A stretch of 64,000 bases of DNA. Source: Frigoribacterium sp. MEB024 (GTDB lineage: Bacteria; Actinomycetota; Actinomycetes; Actinomycetales; Microbacteriaceae). Shown here one piece after another: positions 7,071 through 15,886 of the stretch; positions within the stretch are counted from its first letter, which is position 1; each line of letters begins with the position of its first letter. A program made the position numbers and the translations under genes. The notes below the pieces were generated by a model. The model was not told the DNA's origin, ran no database searches, and saw nothing but the letters and a program-made list of their open reading frames with translations. Location of the stretch: positions 186,001 through 250,000 of the forward strand of contig NZ_JXQZ01000032.1 in NCBI RefSeq assembly GCF_000878135.1, in the 5' to 3' direction.

Positions 7071-7858
7071 TGCCGTCCGCTCCCCCGATCTCGGCCGGCT
7101 GGTTCGCGCCGGCCGGGCCCCGGGTGCTGGCGCACCGGGGCCTCGCCGTCGATGCTCCCGAGAACACCATGTCGGCGTTCGCCCTGGCCGTGTCGGCTGG
7201 TGCGACGTACGTCGAGACGGACGTGCACGCCACGCGCGACGGCATCGCTGTCATCAGCCACGATCCCGACCTGAGGCGGGTCGCGGGACGCGAGCAGCGC
7301 CTCCTCGACCTCGACCTCGCGGACGTCAAGGCGATCCGGCTCAACGGTGAGCACGAGATCCCCACCCTCGACGAGGCGCTCGACGCCTTCCCCGAGACCC
7401 GGTTCAACGTCGACCTCAAGTCCGACGAGGCCGTGGCGCCGGCCGTCAGGGCGATCGCCCGGGTCCGGGCGACGGATCGCGTCCTGGTGACCTCGTTCGA
7501 CCACCGCAGGCGTCTCCGGGCGGTCCGGGCCCTGCCGGGAGTCGCGACGTCGGCCTCGTCTCGGGGCATCGTCACGGCGATGGCGGCAGGTCTCGTGCCG
7601 CTCCCCGGGCTCAGGCGGACGCTGATGCGGCGCGCCCTCGTCGGGTGCCGGGCGGTTCAGGTGCCCGAGCGCAAGGGTCCGATCCGCATCGTCACCGCCG
7701 CACGCGTCGCCGAGTGGGCGGGGCTGGGTGTCGAGACGCATGTCTGGACCGTCAACGAGCCCGACGACATGGCTCGACTGCTCACCCTGGGCGTCCACGG
7801 CATCGTCACCGACCGTGCCGACCTGGCACTCGACGAGGTGCGTCGGCACGCTCCGTGA
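7070..7858 (+). CDS. Glycerophosphodiester phosphodiesterase
   Basis: Hydrolyses glycerophosphodiesters from lipid turnover to glycerol-3-phosphate and an alcohol. It has 262 residues with no signal peptide, so it acts in the cytoplasm. GDPD motifs: LAHRGLAVDAPENT (catalytic His-Arg and Glu-Asn), ETDVHATRDG (metal ligands), SHDPDLRRV (second catalytic His), and VDLKSD plus VHGIVTDRADLA at the end. The GTG start overlaps the stop of the SPFH gene by one base (TAGTG), so it is coupled to the nfeD operon. The next gene, rbpA, has its own promoter. Confidence 0.92.
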   Translation: MPSAPPISAGWFAPAGPRVLAHRGLAVDAPENTMSAFALAVSAGATYVETDVHATRDGIAVISHDPDLRRVAGREQRLLDLDLADVKAIRLNGEHEIPTLDEALDAFPETRFNVDLKSDEAVAPAVRAIARVRATDRVLVTSFDHRRRLRAVRALPGVATSASSRGIVTAMAAGLVPLPGLRRTLMRRALVGCRAVQVPERKGPIRIVTAARVAEWAGLGVETHVWTVNEPDDMARLLTLGVHGIVTDRADLALDEVRRHAP

Positions 7859-7911
7859 CCGCCGTCGGAGACTGCCGGGCACTGTGAAGGGACTGTGAAA
7901 TCGCACGGCTC

Positions 7912-7937
7912 GGAACGGCGGAGGTCCAGAACGGGTT
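7912..7937 (+). promoter_or_regulatory. SigR/SigH-type promoter of rbpA
   Basis: GGAAC at 7912-7916 and GTT at 7935-7937 are separated by exactly 18 bases, matching the GGAAY-N18/19-GTT pattern of the thiol-stress ECF sigma factors of actinobacteria. It ends 36 bases before the rbpA start codon. In Streptomyces, rbpA is known to belong to the SigR regulon, which makes this assignment plausible. Confidence 0.6.
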
Positions 7938-7973
7938 ACAACGGGTGATTGCAACGCGAGAGGAGACCACACA

Positions 7974-8339
7974 ATGGCAGATCGCAGTTTGCGCGGAATG
8001 AGGCTCGGCAGCCAGAGCCTGCAGAGCGAAGAGGGCGTGGAGTTCTCGCCCCGTAAGAAGGCCGTTTACCAGACGACCGACGGCCAGACGTTCGACATGG
8101 TGTTCGCTGCGGACGCCGAGATCCCGGACATCTGGCAGTCCCCCAAGAGTGGTCAAGAGGGTCGTCTGTTGTCGGCCGACGGCAAGCCGGTCGAGATCGA
8201 CGCCGGTGACGTCAAGGTTCCCCGCAGTCACTGGGACATGTTGCTCGAGCGCCGCAGCCGTGACGAGCTCGAGGAGCTCCTCCAAGAACGACTCGACTTC
8301 CTGCGGGCCCGCAAGGGTCAGCACAAGATCGGCGCCTGA
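7974..8339 (+). CDS. rbpA: RNA polymerase-binding protein RbpA
   Basis: Actinobacterial transcription factor that binds RNA polymerase with the principal sigma factor and helps open promoters. It has 121 residues, the standard length. Recognisable parts are the N-terminal MADRSLRGMRLGSQSLQ, the core fold EFSPRKKAVYQTTDGQTFDMVFAADAEIP, and the sigma-interacting helix RRSRDELEELLQERLDFLRARK at the C-terminus. GAGAGGAG lies about eight bases before the ATG. It is transcribed alone from a SigR-like promoter and closed by a strong terminator at 8365-8400. Confidence 0.96.
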   Translation: MADRSLRGMRLGSQSLQSEEGVEFSPRKKAVYQTTDGQTFDMVFAADAEIPDIWQSPKSGQEGRLLSADGKPVEIDAGDVKVPRSHWDMLLERRSRDELEELLQERLDFLRARKGQHKIGA

Positions 8340-8364
8340 CGGCCCGGACGGCACCACGAAGACG

Positions 8365-8400
8365 AGAAGGCCCGACCACCGCATGGTGGTCGGGCCTTCT
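8365..8400. terminator. Strong bidirectional terminator between rbpA and lnt
   Basis: A perfect 16-bp stem (8365-8380 with 8385-8400) around a four-base loop GCAT, starting AGAAGGCCC and ending GGGCCTTCT. It lies between two convergent genes, so it can serve both. Confidence 0.9.
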
Positions 8401-8423
8401 TTCGTTCCTGGCGTCGCGAGACG

Positions 8424-10052
8424 TCAGTCGACGACGCGCCACCGCGGCAGGATCGGATCGGGTGCCTCGTCGAGCCGGCGGCGACGAGCCGACCGGCGGG
8501 TACCGATGAACAGACGGGACAGCAGCAGCATCGCGAGACCGAAGAACGACACGAGCAGTTCGATCGCCCGACTCGCCGCCACGGCGGGCGTCGTCCCGGT
8601 GCCGAGGTCGACCACCGCCACCATGGTGCCGGGCTCGTAGTCGGGGATGCTCGCGGTCGTCCTGCCCGAGGCGTCGATGGCTCGCGTCGAGGCGACGGTC
8701 GAGACGTTGACGAGGGGCCGGGCCGTCTCGATGGCGCGCAGGCGGGCGATGGCGAGTTGCTGCTCGTTCTCGTCCGTCTGGCCGGGACGGGTGCCGAAGT
8801 CGGCGTTGTTCGTCTGGCCGATGATGACCTGCGCCCCCTCGTCCATCATGTTCGTGATGAGCTGGTCGTCGACGATGTCGAAGCAGATCGAGATGCCCGC
8901 CCGGAAGTCACCCAGGTCGAAGACCTCGTCACGCGTGCCCGGGGTGTAGTCCCGGCCGATCAGGTCGATGAGATCGGGGGCGAAGGGCCGCCAGAAATCA
9001 CGGTCGGGCACGTACTCGCCGAACGGGACCGGGTGCTTCTTGTCGTACTGGTCTCGCACGCCTCCGTCGGACCAGAGGAGGGACGAGTTGTAGACGGTCT
9101 CACCGTCGTCGCTCTCGGTGATGACTCCTGACACGAGGGGCGCGTCGTAGCCACGGGAGATCGCGTCGAAGACGTACCGGCCGGTGGCGTCGCGGGTGGG
9201 ATCGCGGTCGCTGCCGCCCTCGGGCCAGACGATCATGTCGAGGGAGCGCTGGTCGTCGGGCAACTGCGCGAGTTGGGCCTGCAGGTCGCTCATCGCGAGC
9301 ACCTGGGCGTTGGTGAGGTCGCCGTACTGCCGGTCGGCGAAGTAGCCGGCGTCGCCGTCACCCTGGACGGCGGCGATGGTGGCCGTGCCGGAGGAGTGCG
9401 TCGGCCAGGCGGGCACGGCGAGGGCGGCGACCACGACCGTCGCACCCGCGAGCACACGGGTCGAACCCCGGACGGTCGTCTGGAGGGCGAGCTGGATCAG
9501 TGCGGCGACGATCGCCACCATGAGGAACGACAACCCCGAGATGCCCAGCCAGGCCACGAGGCCGGCGAACGGGCTCTCGGATTGGCTGAGTGCCACCCGG
9601 CCCCACGCGAAGCCGCCGTAGGGCCAGGTGCCGGCGACGAACTCACGGAGCGTCCAGAGCCCCCCGACGACGACCGGCAGGAGGACCGTGCGGCCCAGGG
9701 TGCCGGGCCAGACGCGCGGGACCCAGCGGTACGCCAGGGTGATCAGCATCGCCCCGGCGGCGAAGAAGAGCGCCTCGAGCGTCGACAGGGCGGCCCAGGG
9801 CACGACGCCGAGGAAGAGCGTCGCCCACGAGATGTGGATCAGGTAGAAGGACAGGCCCGCCACGAGGCCGAACAGGAACGAACCGCCGAGCGACCGGCCT
9901 CGGAGGGCCAACAACACGAACCCGATGCCGACGAAGGTCAGCGGCCAGACGTCACCGTCGGGGAAGCCGCCGTCGAGGACGGCGCCGGCACCGAGTGCGA
10001 CGATGAGGGCCAGCCAGAGGGGCAGTCGGACGTCGATCGCTCGGGAAGACAC
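8424..10052 (-). CDS. lnt: Apolipoprotein N-acyltransferase
   Basis: Transfers an acyl chain to the N-terminal Cys of membrane lipoproteins. It has 542 residues. Seven or eight membrane helices fill residues 8-215, followed by an extracytoplasmic nitrilase-type domain (about 222-505) with the catalytic triad E278 (WPEGGSD), K338 (YDKKHPVPFGEYVP) and C390 (ISICFDIV), and a last membrane helix near 500-520. The tail is Arg-rich. The GTG start is preceded by TAGAAT (10064-10059) at six bases, so the mRNA is probably leaderless. At least two lipoproteins, FKBP and the osmoprotectant binding protein, are encoded in this window as possible substrates. Confidence 0.93.
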   Translation of the reverse strand: MSSRAIDVRLPLWLALIVALGAGAVLDGGFPDGDVWPLTFVGIGFVLLALRGRSLGGSFLFGLVAGLSFYLIHISWATLFLGVVPWAALSTLEALFFAAGAMLITLAYRWVPRVWPGTLGRTVLLPVVVGGLWTLREFVAGTWPYGGFAWGRVALSQSESPFAGLVAWLGISGLSFLMVAIVAALIQLALQTTVRGSTRVLAGATVVVAALAVPAWPTHSSGTATIAAVQGDGDAGYFADRQYGDLTNAQVLAMSDLQAQLAQLPDDQRSLDMIVWPEGGSDRDPTRDATGRYVFDAISRGYDAPLVSGVITESDDGETVYNSSLLWSDGGVRDQYDKKHPVPFGEYVPDRDFWRPFAPDLIDLIGRDYTPGTRDEVFDLGDFRAGISICFDIVDDQLITNMMDEGAQVIIGQTNNADFGTRPGQTDENEQQLAIARLRAIETARPLVNVSTVASTRAIDASGRTTASIPDYEPGTMVAVVDLGTGTTPAVAASRAIELLVSFFGLAMLLLSRLFIGTRRSARRRRLDEAPDPILPRWRVVD

Positions 10053-10126
10053 CCCGTGATTCTAGGTGGCGGCGTCTGAGAGGCCGGTCGTCGCCGGTCG
10101 TCCCCGGCCTCAGCAGACAGAGGGGC

Positions 10127-12622
10127 TCAGGGGCCGACCGCGGTGTAGGCCACGATGCCGCGACGGACGGCGTCGAGAGCCTGTCGCGCCGTCGGACCGA
10201 CCGGCAGGTCGCCCACGACCGACAGCTGGTCGAGCAGGTCGATCGTCTGTTTCGTCCAGCGCACGAAGTCGCCGGCGGCGAGGTCGGCGTCGTCGAGCAC
10301 CGAGTCGAGTGCGGCACCTCGCGCCCAGCGGTGCATCGCCAGGGCGAGCCCCGGAGCCGGGGGCTGGCTGCCGGGAAGACGGTGTTCGTGCTCGAGGTCG
10401 TCGAGTTCGGCCCAGAGCAACTGGGTGGCGTCGAGGGCCGCACGGAACTCGCCCCGGGGCAGGAATCGCTCCGAGAGCTGGCCCTCGTCCCGCCGGGGCT
10501 CGTACACGAGCGTCGCGGCCATGGCGGCCATCGACGGCACGTCGAGCATGTTCCACAGGCCGAGGCGCAGGCTCTCGGCCACGAGGAGGTCGCGATCACC
10601 GTAGATGCGGCGCAACGTGCGACCGGTCGGGGCGACGGTGACCTCGGCGTCCCGGGCGACGCGACCCGCGCCTCCGGCGTTCGTGCCCGTCGGGACGAGG
10701 TAGCCGCGGTCGAGCAGCACGTCGGTGACTCGGTCGAAGACCTTGGCGACGGCACCGGTCCGACTGCGGATCTGCGCCGACAGCTGGTCGGTCTGCTTCT
10801 TGAGCTTGAACCAGCGTTCCGACCAGCGGGCGTGCTGCTCTCGCTCGGGGCAGGCGTGGCAGGGATGCTGCCGGACCTGCCGCCGGAGTTCGACGATGCG
10901 CCGCTGACGTTTGTCGCGTTCGGCCCGCGACTGCGATTCGGCACGAGCAGCCCCCTGCTTCTCGAGATCGCCCACCTCGCGACGCAACATCGTGTACTCG
11001 CCGAAGTCGCCCAGGTGGCAGGCCATCGATGCGGCGTAGCCGTCGAGCGACTGCTGCTGCGACCGCACCTTGCGCGCCAGGTCGACGACCGAACGGTCGG
11101 CCTGGAACTGGGCGAACGAGGTCTCGAGCACCTCGCGGGTACGGGATCGACCGAACTGCTCGATGAGGTTCACGGCCATGTTGTACGTGGGCCGGAAGCT
11201 GCTGTTCATCGGGTAGGTGCGCCGCGAAGCGAGCGAGGCGACGGCCTGCGGATCGAGGCCCTGCTGCCACTGGATCAGCGAGTGGCCCTCGACGTCGATG
11301 CCGCGACGACCGGCGCGACCGGTCAGCTGGGTGTACTCCCCGGGGGTGATGGGCACCCTGGCTTCGCCGTTGAACTTCTCGAGCTTCTCGAGCACGACGG
11401 TACGGGCCGGCATGTTGATGCCCAGCGCGAGCGTCTCGGTCGCGAACACGACCTTGACGAGCTTCTTCTGGAACAGCTCTTCGACGACCTCTTTGAACGC
11501 GGGCAACAGGCCGGCGTGGTGGGCTGCCACGCCCCGCTCGAGCCCGTCGAGCCAGCGCCAGTAGCCGAGCACCGCGAGGTCCTCGTCGCGCAGGGTACGG
11601 CAGCGGGCCTCGACGATCTCGCGGATCTCTCGACGCTGGTCGGCGGTCGTCAGGCGGATGCCCGACCTCAGCACCTGGGACACGGCCTGGTCGCAGCCCA
11701 CCCGACTGAAGACGAAGAAGATGGCGGGCAGCAGGTTCTGGTCGTCGAGCATCTCGACGATCTTCCAGCGGTCGAGGCGTCCGGGGCCGCCCTGCGTGGG
11801 CGGGACGACGTGACCCCGGGGGCCCGTCCGTCCGGCGGAATGGGAGTCCCGCCGTCCGCCGCTGCGACCGCCACGCCGCCCGAGCGAGGTGGCCCGGAGG
11901 AGCTCGGGGTTCACCCGGTTCGTCGCCGCCTGCCCCGAGGAGTCGAAGAGGTCGAGGAACTTGCCCCCGACGAGGACGTGCTGGTCGAGCGGCACGGGAC
12001 GGTCCTCGGAGACGATGACCTCGGTGCTGCCGCGGACCGTCTGCAACCAGTCACCGAACTCTTCGGCATTGGACACCGTCGCGCTGAGCGAGATGAGCCG
12101 GACGTCGAGGGGCAGGTGGATGATGACCTCTTCCCACACGGCACCTCGGAACCGGTCGGCGAGGAAGTGGACCTCGTCGAGGACGACGTAGCGCAGGTCG
12201 GTCAACATCTCGGAACCGGCGTAGATCATGTTGCGGAGGACCTCGGTCGTCATCACGACGATGCGCGCCCGGGAGTTCACGTTCGTGTCGCCGGTCAGCA
12301 GACCGACCTCGGACGCGCCGTACTCGGCCACCAGCTCTTGGAACTTCTGGTTGCTCAGAGCCTTCATCGGGGCGGTGTAGAAGACCTTGGCCCGAGGGTC
12401 CTGCATGGCGAGATGGATGGCGTACTCGGCCACCAAGGTCTTGCCCGCGCCCGTGGGTGCGGCGACGAGGACGCTGTCGCCTTCTTCTAGGGCGGCGCAG
12501 GCGGCGATCTGGAACGGGTCGAGCGTGAAGCCCAAGCGGGACCGGAATGCCTGGAGCTTGGGGGTCTTCACGCGTGTCTTCGCCGCGGCGAAGCGCTCGG
12601 CCGGGCTGAGGTCGGGGCTCAC
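10127..12622 (-). CDS. helY: HelY-type Ski2-like DEAD/DEAH RNA helicase
   Basis: Superfamily-2 helicase of the Ski2/Mtr4 class, 831 residues. Motif I is APTGAGKT (55-62), motif II DEVH, motif III SAT, and motif VI QLTGRAGRRGID. A Ser/Arg/Gly-rich insert (near 250-285) lies between the two RecA domains. A helical middle region and a DSHCT-like C-terminal domain follow, with the conserved HPCHACPEREQHARW containing paired Cys. It sits four bases after tatC, in the conserved actinobacterial order pafBC-tatAC-helY. Likely role: RNA processing or surveillance. A weak GAGGCCGG/CCGGCCTC hairpin (10080-10111) follows the gene. Confidence 0.93.
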   Translation of the reverse strand: MSPDLSPAERFAAAKTRVKTPKLQAFRSRLGFTLDPFQIAACAALEEGDSVLVAAPTGAGKTLVAEYAIHLAMQDPRAKVFYTAPMKALSNQKFQELVAEYGASEVGLLTGDTNVNSRARIVVMTTEVLRNMIYAGSEMLTDLRYVVLDEVHFLADRFRGAVWEEVIIHLPLDVRLISLSATVSNAEEFGDWLQTVRGSTEVIVSEDRPVPLDQHVLVGGKFLDLFDSSGQAATNRVNPELLRATSLGRRGGRSGGRRDSHSAGRTGPRGHVVPPTQGGPGRLDRWKIVEMLDDQNLLPAIFFVFSRVGCDQAVSQVLRSGIRLTTADQRREIREIVEARCRTLRDEDLAVLGYWRWLDGLERGVAAHHAGLLPAFKEVVEELFQKKLVKVVFATETLALGINMPARTVVLEKLEKFNGEARVPITPGEYTQLTGRAGRRGIDVEGHSLIQWQQGLDPQAVASLASRRTYPMNSSFRPTYNMAVNLIEQFGRSRTREVLETSFAQFQADRSVVDLARKVRSQQQSLDGYAASMACHLGDFGEYTMLRREVGDLEKQGAARAESQSRAERDKRQRRIVELRRQVRQHPCHACPEREQHARWSERWFKLKKQTDQLSAQIRSRTGAVAKVFDRVTDVLLDRGYLVPTGTNAGGAGRVARDAEVTVAPTGRTLRRIYGDRDLLVAESLRLGLWNMLDVPSMAAMAATLVYEPRRDEGQLSERFLPRGEFRAALDATQLLWAELDDLEHEHRLPGSQPPAPGLALAMHRWARGAALDSVLDDADLAAGDFVRWTKQTIDLLDQLSVVGDLPVGPTARQALDAVRRGIVAYTAVGP

Positions 12623-12626
12623 CGGG

Positions 12627-13457
12627 TCAACCCGCTGCCAGCTCGGCGTCGAGGGCCGCGGCGCGCTTCGCGACCCGACGATCGTGCAACCAGGCCACCC
12701 CTGCTGCGAGGAAGAACAGGATGATCATCGGGATGGCCAGCAGGAACATCGAGAAGATGTCGGCGGACGGCGTCGCGATGGCGGTGAACAGGACGATGAC
12801 GAGGATGGCGACGCGCCACCCCTTGACGATCGCGGCGGCCGAGACGACTCCGACGAAGTTCAACAGCACGAGGAACACCGGCATGACGAAGGCGATGCCC
12901 ACGGCGAGGACCAGCTTGAGGACGAAGTCGTAGTAGACCTTCGATTCGATGATGGTGGCGTCCTGGGTGTCGACGAAGCCGGTCATGACCTCGACGATGT
13001 GGGGAAGGACGTACCAACCCGCCAAGCAGCCGCCCAGGAAGAGAGGGATGGCGGTGCCGATGAAGCCGACCGCGTAGAGCTTCTCTTTGCGCACGAGAGC
13101 CGGGACGATGAAGGCCCACACCTGGTAGAGCCACACGGGGCTCGAGATGACGACGCCGACGGTGACCGCGATCTGCAGCTTGAGGTCGAACGCGCCGGTG
13201 ATGTTCGAGTAGTTGAGGGTGGTCTCACCCGTGCGCGCTGCGGCGATGGCCTCGACCGGTGACCTCAGGGCGTCGAGGACAAACGGCGCGAGGAACCAAC
13301 CGGCGACAGCGGCCAGGATGAGGGCCAGGGCGGAGATGAAGAGGCGTTTGCGCAACTCGAGCAGGTGCTGGCCGAGCGACATCTTGCCGTCGCGGCCGCG
13401 GCTACGGCCGGTGCCCCTCCCCTGGGTGCTGTCGCCACGAGTCGTCGTCGTGGCCAC
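12627..13457 (-). CDS. tatC: Twin-arginine translocase subunit TatC
   Basis: Membrane receptor of the Tat pathway, which exports folded proteins with twin-arginine signals. It has 276 residues. A basic, Gly/Arg-rich leader of about 25 residues is followed by the conserved MSLGQHLLELRKRLF, then six membrane helices. The conserved glutamate stretch and PVWLYQVWAFIVPAL are present. It begins three bases after the tatA stop and is followed by helY. A Tat substrate, the ferritin-like protein at 25758, is encoded in this window. Confidence 0.96.
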   Translation of the reverse strand: MATTTTRGDSTQGRGTGRSRGRDGKMSLGQHLLELRKRLFISALALILAAVAGWFLAPFVLDALRSPVEAIAAARTGETTLNYSNITGAFDLKLQIAVTVGVVISSPVWLYQVWAFIVPALVRKEKLYAVGFIGTAIPLFLGGCLAGWYVLPHIVEVMTGFVDTQDATIIESKVYYDFVLKLVLAVGIAFVMPVFLVLLNFVGVVSAAAIVKGWRVAILVIVLFTAIATPSADIFSMFLLAIPMIILFFLAAGVAWLHDRRVAKRAAALDAELAAG

Positions 13458-13460
13458 GCG

Positions 13461-13754
13461 TCAGGACTTCGGCGGGACGTCGCGATTCGGCGACGGGTAG
13501 CCGTCGTCGGCTCGACGAGCGGTCGACCCGTCGCTGTACCGGGCGGATGCGTCGTCGGAGCGACGGACCGGACGGTCGTCGAAGTCGTCGTCGACTGCCG
13601 ACTCTTTCTTGTCGCTGTTGACCTCGTTCTTGAAGATGCGCATCGACTGCGCGATGCTCTTCGCGAGGGCGGGGAGCTTCGGCGCACCGAAGAGGAGCAG
13701 GACGATCGCCAGGATGATGATCAGGTGCCAGCCTGAGAGTGCGTTTCCGAACAT
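13461..13754 (-). CDS. tatA: Twin-arginine translocase subunit TatA
   Basis: Pore-forming Tat component of 97 residues. There is one N-terminal membrane helix (WHLIIILAIVLLLFG), the hinge FGAPKLPALAKSIAQSMRIFKNEV, then an amphipathic helix and a long charged tail rich in Asp, Arg and Ser. AAGGAG is eight bases before the ATG. A TAGACT -10 box at 13793-13788 gives a leader of about 30 bases, so tatA-tatC-helY appear to form their own transcript. Confidence 0.95.
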   Translation of the reverse strand: MFGNALSGWHLIIILAIVLLLFGAPKLPALAKSIAQSMRIFKNEVNSDKKESAVDDDFDDRPVRRSDDASARYSDGSTARRADDGYPSPNRDVPPKS

Positions 13755-13787
13755 GATGGGGTCTCCTTGCGGGGCAGGGTGACGATC

Positions 13788-13793
13788 AGTCTA
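13788..13793 (-). promoter_or_regulatory. -10 box of the tatA-tatC-helY transcript
   Basis: TAGACT on the minus strand, about 34 bases upstream of the tatA start. No convincing -35 was seen. Confidence 0.45.
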
Positions 13794-13857
13794 TCGTGCG
13801 GTGTCACCCGCGACTGGCGCGGCGCAGACGATCCACAGCGCGGGTGGGGCGGAGAGC

Positions 13858-14850
13858 CTAGGAGGCGCGGGGTGGCTCGGCCTCGTACCGCTCGATCGCC
13901 CGACGGGCCCAGTCGGCCACCGCCGAGCGCGCCGACTCGGGTGCGACGACCTCCGGGCGACCCGGCAGCCCGGCCACGAGTCGACAGAGCGTGCCGAGAC
14001 GGTTGACGCGCAGTCGGAGTCGGACGCGGTCGTCCTCGAGGGGCTCGGGTTCGTCGGGGCCGTAGTCGGCGAGGAGCGGTGCCGCGGCCGCGTCGAGGTC
14101 GAGCACCACGACGAGGTCGTCCGGAGACCCCTCGAAGAGCGTCTCGGGCAGGGCGACGTCGTCGGCCCGATGAGCGATGGGAGTCGACGTCAGTGCCGGT
14201 GCGGCGATCCGGTCGAGTCGGAACGTGCGGGGGGCTTCGCGCAGGTGGTCCCAGGCCCTGAGGTACCAATCGGCGTCGACCGACTCGACCCGCAGCGGGT
14301 CGACCCGGCGGCGTTCGGCGACCCCACGGGTACCGCGGTAGTCGAACTCGAGCTGGACGCCGGTTTCGACCGCCCGTCCGACGAGCCCCAGCACCTCGTT
14401 CGTCTCGGACTGGTCGACGGCGACCTGGCTCGGTTCGCTGGAGGCCCCTCGGGAGAGCTTGCTCATCAGGGTGGCGATGGCCGCGCGATCGGCGTTCTCG
14501 GGCAGCGAGGACAGGTACTGCAGCCCGGCGATGAGAGCGGCGGCCTCGCGAGCGGAGAACCGCGGCGAGTCGTCGATGGCGACGAGGTTGGTCAGCACGA
14601 TGACGTCGTTCTGTTCGAAATCGTCCCAGGCGATGTCGAAGAGGTCGCCGTGCTGGTACTGGGTGGTCTCGCCGGGGATGCCCGAGACGGCGATCAGTTC
14701 GACCGCACGGCGGATCTCGGCCACGCTCACGCCGAAGTGCGCGGCGGCCTCGGCGACGCTGACGCGTTCGTGGTCCATGAGCCAGGGGACGAGCGAGAGC
14801 AGGAAGGCCAGCTTGTCCGCGGCGTGGAGAGAACCTCGGGATTCAGCCAC
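13858..14850 (-). CDS. pafC: WYL-domain transcription factor PafC
   Basis: Second subunit of the PafBC activator, which drives the LexA-independent DNA-damage response in actinobacteria. It has 330 residues: an N-terminal winged helix-turn-helix (about 15-60, with VSVAEAAAHFGVSVAEIRRAVELI), a WYL domain near 150-220 (VQLEFDYRGTRG, VDADWYLRAWDH, RTFRLDRI), and a WCX-type C-terminal extension. The GTG start overlaps pafB by eight bases. The name comes from proteasome accessory factor, but no proteasome gene is present here. One exact copy of the dispersed 11-mer overlaps the stop codon (13860). Confidence 0.94.
   Translation of the reverse strand: MAESRGSLHAADKLAFLLSLVPWLMDHERVSVAEAAAHFGVSVAEIRRAVELIAVSGIPGETTQYQHGDLFDIAWDDFEQNDVIVLTNLVAIDDSPRFSAREAAALIAGLQYLSSLPENADRAAIATLMSKLSRGASSEPSQVAVDQSETNEVLGLVGRAVETGVQLEFDYRGTRGVAERRRVDPLRVESVDADWYLRAWDHLREAPRTFRLDRIAAPALTSTPIAHRADDVALPETLFEGSPDDLVVVLDLDAAAAPLLADYGPDEPEPLEDDRVRLRLRVNRLGTLCRLVAGLPGRPEVVAPESARSAVADWARRAIERYEAEPPRAS
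13860..13870 (+). repeat. Dispersed 11-mer copy overlapping the pafC stop codon
   Basis: AGGAGGCGCGG. Its first base belongs to the pafC stop codon; the rest encodes the last pafC residues on the other strand. Confidence 0.85.
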
Positions 14851-15862
14851 GAACGCCTCCGTCGACGGCGTCCGTGTGGGTGTCGAGCACGCTCGCGAGG
14901 CGGTGCCGCACGAGGGTGCGCAGGCTCTCGGGCTCGACGACCGTCACCTCGGGTCCGAAGGAGGCGAGCTCGTCGGCGAGGAGGTGTTCGTCCGTCCAAT
15001 GGACCGTGAGGGTGACGGGATCGAGACGCGTGGTGCCGCGACGTTTGCCGAGCCGGGTCTCGGCGTCGGACGTCGGCTCGACCCGGAGGGTCGCGGTGCG
15101 GTCGCGCCAGACCTGCTCGAGGTCGGCCAGTGCGCGGTCGGCGGTGGCGTCGTCGGGGCGTGCGAACGGGGTGGACGTCAGCTGGACGGGACCGACCACC
15201 CTCGACAGCAGGAACGTCTTGAGCGTTCCCGTGCCCACCTCGACCGCGGACACCAGCCACCGACCGTGGTGCTGGACCAAGGCAGCCGGAGCGACCTCAC
15301 GCCGTCGGGCGGCCTCGTCTCCGGGCTTGAGGTAGTCGAACCGGACGACGACGCCGCGGTCGAGCGCGGTGCGCAACGGCTCGAACGCCGCGTCGCGGGA
15401 ACGGAGTCGAGGGGCGTACTCGAGCTCGGGGACACTCGCCGCGCCACCGAGTGAACGGAGCTTGAGGAGGGCCCGACGGGACTCGTGCGAGAGCGACCCC
15501 TCGCGCCAGACCATCGCCGCCAGGGTGAGGAGGGCGGTCTCTTCCGAGGAGAACGAGATGTCCTCGGGCAGCTCGTACGCCCCGCGCGGGATGCGGTAGC
15601 GCAGGGCCTGGTTGTTGCCCGCCGACGCGGGATCGTCGATCGTCTCGAGGGGGACGCCGAGTTCGCGGATGTCGTCCTTGTCTCGTTCGAACTGCCGCTC
15701 GAGCGCGGCGTTGTCGCCGGAGCGCGAGTACTTCTGGCGGTACCCCTGGACGGTCGACAGGATCTCGGTCTTGCTCAACCCGGAATCCGTCGCGAGCAGG
15801 GCCAGCACGAGGCTGAACAGGCGCTCTTCGACGGGGACGCGGGGGGTGCGGGCAGCGGGCAC
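14843..15862 (-). CDS. pafB: WYL-domain transcription factor PafB
   Basis: First subunit of the PafBC heterodimer, 339 residues. The winged helix-turn-helix is at about 12-75, beginning EERLFSLVLALLATDSGLSK. The WYL domain near 165-230 shows VVRFDYLKPGDE, HHGRWLVSAVEV and KTFLLSRVV, and a C-terminal WCX-type domain follows. The GTG start is 24 bases after the FKBP stop. It is probably co-transcribed with the FKBP lipoprotein gene and pafC. A candidate target promoter in this window lies in front of dinB at 50013-50034. Confidence 0.94.
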   Translation of the reverse strand: MPAARTPRVPVEERLFSLVLALLATDSGLSKTEILSTVQGYRQKYSRSGDNAALERQFERDKDDIRELGVPLETIDDPASAGNNQALRYRIPRGAYELPEDISFSSEETALLTLAAMVWREGSLSHESRRALLKLRSLGGAASVPELEYAPRLRSRDAAFEPLRTALDRGVVVRFDYLKPGDEAARRREVAPAALVQHHGRWLVSAVEVGTGTLKTFLLSRVVGPVQLTSTPFARPDDATADRALADLEQVWRDRTATLRVEPTSDAETRLGKRRGTTRLDPVTLTVHWTDEHLLADELASFGPEVTVVEPESLRTLVRHRLASVLDTHTDAVDGGVRG

Positions 15863-15886
15863 GGCGACCGGCTCAGCAGGGCCGCG

